Assembly (NCBI GenBank): GCA_000828075.3
Contig: JXCB02000039.1
Coordinates: 533,471 to 597,470, forward strand
Reading direction: 5' to 3'
Source: Tolypothrix campylonemoides VB511288
Lineage (GTDB): Bacteria > Cyanobacteriota > Cyanobacteriia > Cyanobacteriales > Nostocaceae
DNA: 64,000 nucleotides
The notes under the pieces are model-generated. The model did no database searches, had not been told where the DNA came from, and saw only the letters and a program-made list of their open reading frames with translations. Positions 58,879 to 64,000 of the stretch are shown here, one piece after another (position 1 is the first letter of the stretch; the number at the start of each line of letters is the position of its first letter). A program made the position numbers and the translations under genes.

Positions 58879-60003
58879 ATGAAAGTACCATTCTTAAATT
58901 TGAAAGCACCTTACCTTGAACTTCAGCAGGAGTTAGATGCAGTTTACAGACGAGTCATGGAATCTGGCTGGTATGTTCTTGGGCAAGAAGTAGAGGCGTT
59001 TGAAACAGAATTTGCTGCATATTGTGGAACTCACTATTGTGTCGGAGTTGGCAACGGGTTGGAAGCTCTGCATCTCATTCTGCGGGCTATGGAAATTGGT
59101 CAGGGGGATGAAGTTATTGTACCAGCTAATACTTATATCGCCACATGGCTAGCAGTTTCCTATGCGGGAGCTATACCCGTTCCGGTCGAGCCAGATGAGA
59201 AAACGTACAACATAAGTCCGGAGCAAATTGAAGCAGCAATTACACCAAAGACGAAGGCGATTCTGGCAGTTCACCTCTACGGTCAACCTGCCAACATGGA
59301 TCTGATTAACGAGATTGCGAAACGTTACAAGCTAAAGGTGATTGAAGATGCTGCTCAGGCTCACGGAGCACGTTACAAAGGGCAACGTGTTGGTGGTTTA
59401 GGAGATGCAGCAGGGTTCAGCTTTTATCCAGGTAAAAACTTAGGAGCATTAGGTGACGGTGGGGCAGTCACAACTAATGATTATGATCTGGCAAATAAAA
59501 TTCGTTTGCTAAGAAACTATGGCTCTCGTGTTAAATACTTCAATGAAATAAAAGGCTTCAATAGCCGACTGGACGAGTTACAAGCTGCTTTTTTAAGGGT
59601 GAAGTTGACTAAGCTTGATGAGTGGAACGCTCGCCGTGCTCAAGTAGCTAACCAGTATCTTGAAAAACTCTCCTGCTTAACAGATTTAACCCTACCTTTT
59701 GTTCCTACCTGGGTAGAGCCAGTCTGGCACTTGTTTGTAGTGCGTCACCCAAAGCGTTCTGATTTAGAGAAGCATCTAAAAGATGCGGAAATTGGCACTT
59801 TAATTCATTATCCTGTTCCACCCCATTTATCTGATGCGTACATAGAAGAACAGCATTTAGGCAGTTTTTCTATTACAGAACAAATAGCTAGAGATGTTTT
59901 GAGCCTACCGATAAGTCCTCATATGAACGATGAAGAGGTCATGAGAGTGATAGAAGTTTTACAGGGAATACCAAGTCTGGTTAAAGACTTATCATTGGTG
60001 TAG
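58879..60003 (+). CDS. fdtB: dTDP-3-amino-3,6-dideoxyhexose transaminase (FdtB/QdtB-like)
   Basis: A 374-residue DegT/DnrJ/EryC1-family PLP aminotransferase. [17 protein letters not shown] at the start, [42 protein letters not shown] and the PLP-lysine loop [17 protein letters not shown]. It aminates the 3-keto sugar made by the adjacent ketoisomerase. The pair is diagnostic for 3-amino-3,6-dideoxyhexoses (Fuc3N or Qui3N). No N-acetyltransferase or N-methyltransferase of this pathway is in the window. Confidence 0.9.
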   Translation: MKVPFLNLKAPYLELQQELDAVYRRVMESGWYVLGQEVEAFETEFAAYCGTHYCVGVGNGLEALHLILRAMEIGQGDEVIVPANTYIATWLAVSYAGAIPVPVEPDEKTYNISPEQIEAAITPKTKAILAVHLYGQPANMDLINEIAKRYKLKVIEDAAQAHGARYKGQRVGGLGDAAGFSFYPGKNLGALGDGGAVTTNDYDLANKIRLLRNYGSRVKYFNEIKGFNSRLDELQAAFLRVKLTKLDEWNARRAQVANQYLEKLSCLTDLTLPFVPTWVEPVWHLFVVRHPKRSDLEKHLKDAEIGTLIHYPVPPHLSDAYIEEQHLGSFSITEQIARDVLSLPISPHMNDEEVMRVIEVLQGIPSLVKDLSLV

Positions 60004-60193
60004 GTTCGGTTAAACTAAGTAAAACCCAACTTATGATTCATAACGAATCAACCTGATTTCATATAAAAAGGTAATTCTGAATTCTACTCTTTCCTACAGA
60101 TCAGCAGTGAGGTAAAAAGAAAGCAATGGCAGACCTAAAGAAGCCAGTATAAGTTTTTTTGAGAAAATTTTCAGTTAGTTAGGACGTAGCAAG

Positions 60194-61279
60194 ATGCAGA
60201 TAATTTTAGTAACTGGTGGAGTTGGTTTTATCGGTTCTAACTTCATTTTTAAGGTAAGAAAAAAGCGATGGGCTAACATTATTAATTTAGACAAACTAAC
60301 CTATGCTAGCAATCCTCAAACTCTAGAAGAATTGCAGCATGATCCTGGATATCATTTTGTCCATGGAGACATCGGTAATATTGAGCTATTACGTAATCTT
60401 CTAGAGCAGTACCAACCAAACGCGATTATCAACTTTGCTGCTGAGACCCACGTCGATCGCTCAATACTCAGCCCCCAGGATTTTATTCAAACAAACATAT
60501 TGGGAACATTCCAACTACTAGAAGCTAGCAGAGCCTACTGGGAAAAATTATCTCCGCAAAAGCGCGAACAATTTCGTTTCTTGCATGTGTCTACTGATGA
60601 AGTATACGGCTCACTAAGTCCTGCTGAGCCAGCCTTTCGAGAGCATACCCCCTATGCTCCCAACAGTCCCTACGCCGCATCAAAAGCAGGGTCTGACCAT
60701 CTTGTACGAGCTTACTTTCATACATATGGTCTGCCCACTTTAACGACTAACTGCTCCAACAACTACGGTCCGCGTCAGTTTCCCGAGAAACTGATTCCCC
60801 TGATGATTCTCAATGCTTTAAATGGAAAACCTTTACCAATTTATGGCGATGGACAGAATGTCCGAGACTGGCTGTATGTTGTGGATCACTGCGAAGCCAT
60901 TTACCAGGTGTTGCAACACAGCCGTATCGGAGAAACTTACAACATTGGTGGCAACAACGAGCAGACAAACCTAACAGTCGTTGAGAAAATTTGTACAATC
61001 CTCGATGAATTAGCTCCCAAACCTAATTTCCGCCACTCTTCTCTAATGACTTTTGTGAAAGACCGTCCCGGTCATGACCGACGGTATGCAATTGATTGCA
61101 GCAAAATCAAATCAGATTTGGGCTGGGAGCCAAAAGAGAACTTTGATAGTGGTTTGTTGAAGACAATTCAGTGGTATCTGAGCAATCTAAGTTGGGTCGA
61201 ACAAGTCCAATCAGGCACTTATCAAACTTGGATTAAGCAAAATTATGGAGATAGAAAAGCTAAGAGGGTAGCACAGTGA
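60194..61279 (+). CDS. rmlB: dTDP-glucose 4,6-dehydratase
   Basis: SDR enzyme making dTDP-4-keto-6-deoxyglucose, the branch point for rhamnose and the aminosugar. NAD loop TGGVGFIGSNF, STDEVYGSL, the catalytic YAASK in SPYAASKAGSDHLVRA, NCSNNYGPRQFPEKLIPLMI and DRPGHDRRYAID. Length 361 is usual. Its stop overlaps the GTG start of rmlC (GTGA at 61276). Confidence 0.96.
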   Translation: MQIILVTGGVGFIGSNFIFKVRKKRWANIINLDKLTYASNPQTLEELQHDPGYHFVHGDIGNIELLRNLLEQYQPNAIINFAAETHVDRSILSPQDFIQTNILGTFQLLEASRAYWEKLSPQKREQFRFLHVSTDEVYGSLSPAEPAFREHTPYAPNSPYAASKAGSDHLVRAYFHTYGLPTLTTNCSNNYGPRQFPEKLIPLMILNALNGKPLPIYGDGQNVRDWLYVVDHCEAIYQVLQHSRIGETYNIGGNNEQTNLTVVEKICTILDELAPKPNFRHSSLMTFVKDRPGHDRRYAIDCSKIKSDLGWEPKENFDSGLLKTIQWYLSNLSWVEQVQSGTYQTWIKQNYGDRKAKRVAQ

Positions 61280-61821
61280 AGATTATACAGACTAAAATTC
61301 CCGATGTACTCCTAATTGAACCGCAAATTTTTGAAGATGAGCGTGGTTTTTTCTACGAAAGTTATACTGAGCGAGTTTTTCGAGAAAAGGCAAATATTGT
61401 GGATCACTTCGTGCAAGACAATCATTCTCGCTCAGCTAAGAATGTACTACGCGGTCTGCACTATCAAATCAAGCAACCTCAAGGCAAATTGGTGAGAATT
61501 GTGGTTGGTGAAGTTTTTGATGTGGCTGTGGACTTGCGAGCTAGTTCTAGGTATTTCGGTCAATGGGTCAGCGTTCATTTGAACGCCAAAAACAAGCAGC
61601 AAATCTGGATACCAGCAGGATTTGCTCACGGTTACTTAGTGCTTTCAGAATATGCTGAGGTTCTGTACAAAAATACAGACTACTATGCCCCAGAGTATCA
61701 ACGTAGTCTCATGTGGAACGACCTTGATTTGGCGATCGCTTGGCCTATCGAAGTAGAACCCATTCTCTCGGCTAAAGATCGGGCGGGTAAGCGACTAAAG
61801 GAGGCGGAGGTGTTTGCATGA
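61276..61821 (+). CDS. rmlC: dTDP-4-dehydrorhamnose 3,5-epimerase
   Basis: Cupin epimerase of the dTDP-L-rhamnose pathway. IEPQIFEDERGFFYESY, the base His in GLHYQIKQPQGKLVR, VAVDLRASS and GFAHGYLVLSEYAEVLYK. Starts with GTG overlapping rmlB and ends ATGA with rmlD, so the three are translationally coupled. Confidence 0.95.
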   Translation: MKIIQTKIPDVLLIEPQIFEDERGFFYESYTERVFREKANIVDHFVQDNHSRSAKNVLRGLHYQIKQPQGKLVRIVVGEVFDVAVDLRASSRYFGQWVSVHLNAKNKQQIWIPAGFAHGYLVLSEYAEVLYKNTDYYAPEYQRSLMWNDLDLAIAWPIEVEPILSAKDRAGKRLKEAEVFA

Positions 61822-62780
61822 TCAGAGTACTACTCACAGGTATCACTGGTCAGGTTGGTTGGGAACTGCAACGAACTTTGATGACTCTTGGTGAAGTCGT
61901 TCCAGCCGGACGTAAAGTCTCCTCCGCTGGTCTGCGTATGGATTTGTCTCAGCCCGACACTATTCGCTATGTGATTCGTGAAGTTAAGCCTAACTTAATT
62001 ATTAATGCAGCTGCATATACTGCAGTCGATAAGGCTGAGGCAGAGCCTGAATTGGCAATGGCTGTCAATGGAACTGCACCCGGTGTGATTGCAGAAGAAG
62101 CCAAGTTGCTAGGTGCAGGAGTCATTCATTATTCAACGGATTATGTGTTTAACGGCAATCAATCAACGCCTTACACAGAGCAAGATGAGCCTGACCCACA
62201 AAATATTTACGGCAAAACAAAACTAGCTGGTGAAAAGGCAATTCAAGCAATCGGTGTACCCTATTTAATCCTGAGAACGAGTTGGGTCTATGGCTTAAGA
62301 GGTAAAAACTTTCTGCTGACGATGCTGAAATTAGCGCAGGAGCGTCAAGAGTTAAGAGTTGTTGATGACCAAGTGGGAGCCCCAAGTTGGAGCCGATTAA
62401 TTGCGGAATCTACAGCACAAATCTTGTCTCAAGGAACACAGGATATGACTGTTTTTTTGAACAGTAACAGTGGTATATACCATCTAACCGCTACTGGTCA
62501 GACTAGTTGGTATGGCTTTGCAAAAGCTATCTTTGAGAATATCTCCAACTCTTCTCACCACAAGCTAAAAAACTTGGTAGCAATTCCTTCAAAAGAGTAT
62601 ATTACTCCTGCCAAAAGACCCGCTTATTCCTCATTAGATACTCATAAAATATCTAATACATTTGGGTTATGTCTACCTAGCTGGCAAGTAAATTTAGAGC
62701 TATTACTTGGAGCAGAAAGTTCAGATAATTTACAAGAAATGGTAATTTCAAAACCTATTTCCTTCATTAGCTATGCCTAA
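61818..62780 (+). CDS. rmlD: dTDP-4-dehydrorhamnose reductase
   Basis: Last step to dTDP-L-rhamnose. SDR loop TGITGQVGWELQRT, NAAAYTAVDKAEAEPELA, HYSTDYVFNG and the catalytic Tyr-Lys in NIYGKTKLAGEKAIQ, then LRTSWVYG. Overlaps rmlC by four bases. A C-terminal tail of 20 residues after the last helix is unusual but minor. Confidence 0.95.
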   Translation: MIRVLLTGITGQVGWELQRTLMTLGEVVPAGRKVSSAGLRMDLSQPDTIRYVIREVKPNLIINAAAYTAVDKAEAEPELAMAVNGTAPGVIAEEAKLLGAGVIHYSTDYVFNGNQSTPYTEQDEPDPQNIYGKTKLAGEKAIQAIGVPYLILRTSWVYGLRGKNFLLTMLKLAQERQELRVVDDQVGAPSWSRLIAESTAQILSQGTQDMTVFLNSNSGIYHLTATGQTSWYGFAKAIFENISNSSHHKLKNLVAIPSKEYITPAKRPAYSSLDTHKISNTFGLCLPSWQVNLELLLGAESSDNLQEMVISKPISFISYA

Positions 62781-62901
62781 AGAAAACATCATTATTCCTA
62801 ACTCTAACCATGCGTCATACCTTGAAAAGCGCATTTTAAGTATCTTAGATCAAACCCATCAGGACTTTGGGATTATTTACAATCTGAGGAATTCACCATG
62901 A
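62773..62901 (+). pseudogene. GT2 glycosyltransferase N-terminal scrap between rmlD and rmlA
   Basis: A 42-codon frame begins at an ATG inside the rmlD end and stops in an ATGA overlap with rmlA. It reads [30 protein letters not shown], the opening of GT2 glycosyltransferases (VIIPNYNHAxYLxxRIxSVLxQTYxDFEVI). The rest of the gene is gone. It may still be translated and couple rmlD and rmlA. Confidence 0.7.
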
Positions 62902-63836
62902 AAGGCATTATTCTATCTGGCGGTTCTGGCACCCGGCTTTACCCTCTAACCCAAGTGGTTAGCAAACAGTTAATACCTGTCTACGATAAGCCGATGATCT
63001 ACTATCCCTTGTCCACTTTAATGTTGGCTGGAATTCGTGAGATCCTCATCATCTCTACACCCGCCCACTTGCCGCTGTTCCAGCAACTTTTGCAGGATGG
63101 TAGCCAGTGGGGTCTCAAGTTTAGCTATGTGGAGCAACCGAAACCTGAAGGCTTAGCACAAGCTTTCATCTTGGGCAAAGATTTTATCGCTAACGACCCT
63201 GTATGCCTAATTTTGGGCGATAACCTTTTCTATGGACATGGTCTGGTTGAGGTGCTAGCTCGTGCAGCTAAGTTACGTGAAGGCGCACTTATCTTTGGTT
63301 ACCAAGTAGCTGAGCCGCAGCACTTTGGAGTGGTTGAATTTGATGCAACAGGGCAGGTAGTGAGTCTAGAGGAAAAGCCCAGCATTCCTAAGTCTAATTA
63401 TGCTGTGCCTGGTATTTATTTCTACGATTCTCAGGTTGCTGAAATTGCTGCTACTCTCAAACCCTCAGCCCGTAATGAGCTAGAAATCACCAATTTGAAC
63501 CAGGTTTATCTCCATCAGGGGCAACTGAGAGTCGAGCTTTTAGGTCGAGGCCACGCTTGGTTGGATACGGGTACTCATGAATCCCTTCACCAGGCTTCCA
63601 GCTTTATTCAAATCCTAGAACAACGACAGGGCTTAAAGATAGCTTGTATCGAAGAAATTGCCTACCGCCAAGGATATATCAATGCAGAACAACTTTATCA
63701 ACTTGCTAAACCATTAATAAAAAGCAGTTATGGACGTTACCTAATGGACATGATAAACTGTGATATCCGTACTCCTCAAGTTCAGCAGAGCAATTTGATT
63801 GCATTAGCCAATGGCTTAAAGCAGAAATTTGCATAA
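62898..63836 (+). CDS. rmlA: Glucose-1-phosphate thymidylyltransferase
   Basis: Makes dTDP-glucose. Nucleotide loop [72 protein letters not shown] and [11 protein letters not shown]. The 312 residues include a longer C-terminus than the usual 290. ATG at 62898 overlaps the stop of the GT2 scrap (ATGA). Confidence 0.96.
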   Translation: MKGIILSGGSGTRLYPLTQVVSKQLIPVYDKPMIYYPLSTLMLAGIREILIISTPAHLPLFQQLLQDGSQWGLKFSYVEQPKPEGLAQAFILGKDFIANDPVCLILGDNLFYGHGLVEVLARAAKLREGALIFGYQVAEPQHFGVVEFDATGQVVSLEEKPSIPKSNYAVPGIYFYDSQVAEIAATLKPSARNELEITNLNQVYLHQGQLRVELLGRGHAWLDTGTHESLHQASSFIQILEQRQGLKIACIEEIAYRQGYINAEQLYQLAKPLIKSSYGRYLMDMINCDIRTPQVQQSNLIALANGLKQKFA

Positions 63837-63855
63837 CCTGAGAGGATAGGACTGC

Positions 63856-63943
63856 CAGTAGATCGAAAAGTTTCCTAGTCGTAACGAGTGGTGCGCCACC
63901 TGGGGGGTGCGCTTAAGAGCTTACAAAAGTTTTCGATCTACTG
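63856..63943. repeat. Palindromic element with CAGTAGATCGAAAAGTTT end
   Basis: Perfect 14-bp arms CAGTAGATCGAAAA (63856-63869) and its complement (63930-63943) bound 88 bp, with a GTGCGCCACC/GGGGTGCGC region inside. It is a member of the same family as 25163-25256 and lies 20 bases after rmlA. It may act as a transcription terminator but no T-run follows. Confidence 0.75.
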
Positions 63944-64000
63944 AGTACAGCCCACCATAAAAAAGGTGCGGAAATCAAGCGGTGATCGCTTCGTCAGTTT

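Noticed and set aside
63880-63943. Classical terminator after rmlA
   Set aside because: A long palindrome is present but no T-run follows; listed as a repeat instead.

Overview
The window is chromosomal DNA from a filamentous, probably Nostocales-type cyanobacterium (Scytonema/Tolypothrix-like is a guess). Reasons: many GCGATCGC palindromes, cyanobacterial families (CPP1-like J-domain protein, DUF2811, DUF3102, DUF1400 hydrolase, DevA-type ATPase, long IspH, fused HisIE, SmtA metallothionein), heptamer-type tandem repeats, and many small palindromic elements and transposase scraps. No rRNA, tRNA or CRISPR array was recognised.

Layout. 1-18 kb: mostly housekeeping genes: a truncated IS5-type transposase, smtA with an ArsR/SmtB-type operator, hemL, a ChaB-like protein, hisIE, a GH31 glucosidase, DUF2811, an OmpR-type response regulator, a CPP1-like protein, a HAD phosphatase, hppD, a parvulin, an unknown duplicated-domain protein, an APH-like kinase, an NCS2 permease and a GNAT. 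18-33.8 kb: an eroded, element-rich zone with a broken PknB/AAA-type kinase, a broken alpha/beta hydrolase, a 1200-residue NB-ARC/14xWD40 protein, IS66-, IS630- and ISKra4-like remnants, ispD, a DevA-type ATPase, a GAP-family membrane protein and a DUF1400 hydrolase.

33.8-57.8 kb, all on the + strand: what looks like a dedicated terpenoid biosynthetic cluster. It has six MEP-pathway genes (dxs, ispG, ispH, ispE, dxr, ispF); the seventh, ispD, lies 6 kb upstream on the other strand. With them are a GGPP-type prenyl diphosphate synthase, two paralogous class I isoprenoid-fold proteins, a small integral-membrane protein resembling the fungal Pyr4/PaxB terpene cyclases, a histidine-box desaturase, a Rieske oxygenase, two P450s, a nucleotide-kinase-like protein, a small multidrug-export-type membrane protein and three paralogous MGT/EryCIII-like glycosyltransferases.

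57.8-63.9 kb, same strand: nucleotide-sugar genes for dTDP-L-rhamnose (rmlB, C, D, A) and a dTDP-3-amino-3,6-dideoxyhexose (FdtA/QdtA-like isomerase and FdtB/QdtB-like aminotransferase), with remnants of a WecE-like aminotransferase, of an fdtB copy and of a GT2 glycosyltransferase. Read together, the cluster would make its own IPP/DMAPP, elongate it to about C20, cyclise it with a membrane cyclase and/or the class I proteins, oxidise it several times and decorate it with deoxy or aminodeoxy sugars. The product is unknown to me; the link between sugar genes and terpenoid genes is inferred from adjacency, strand and glycosyltransferase type.
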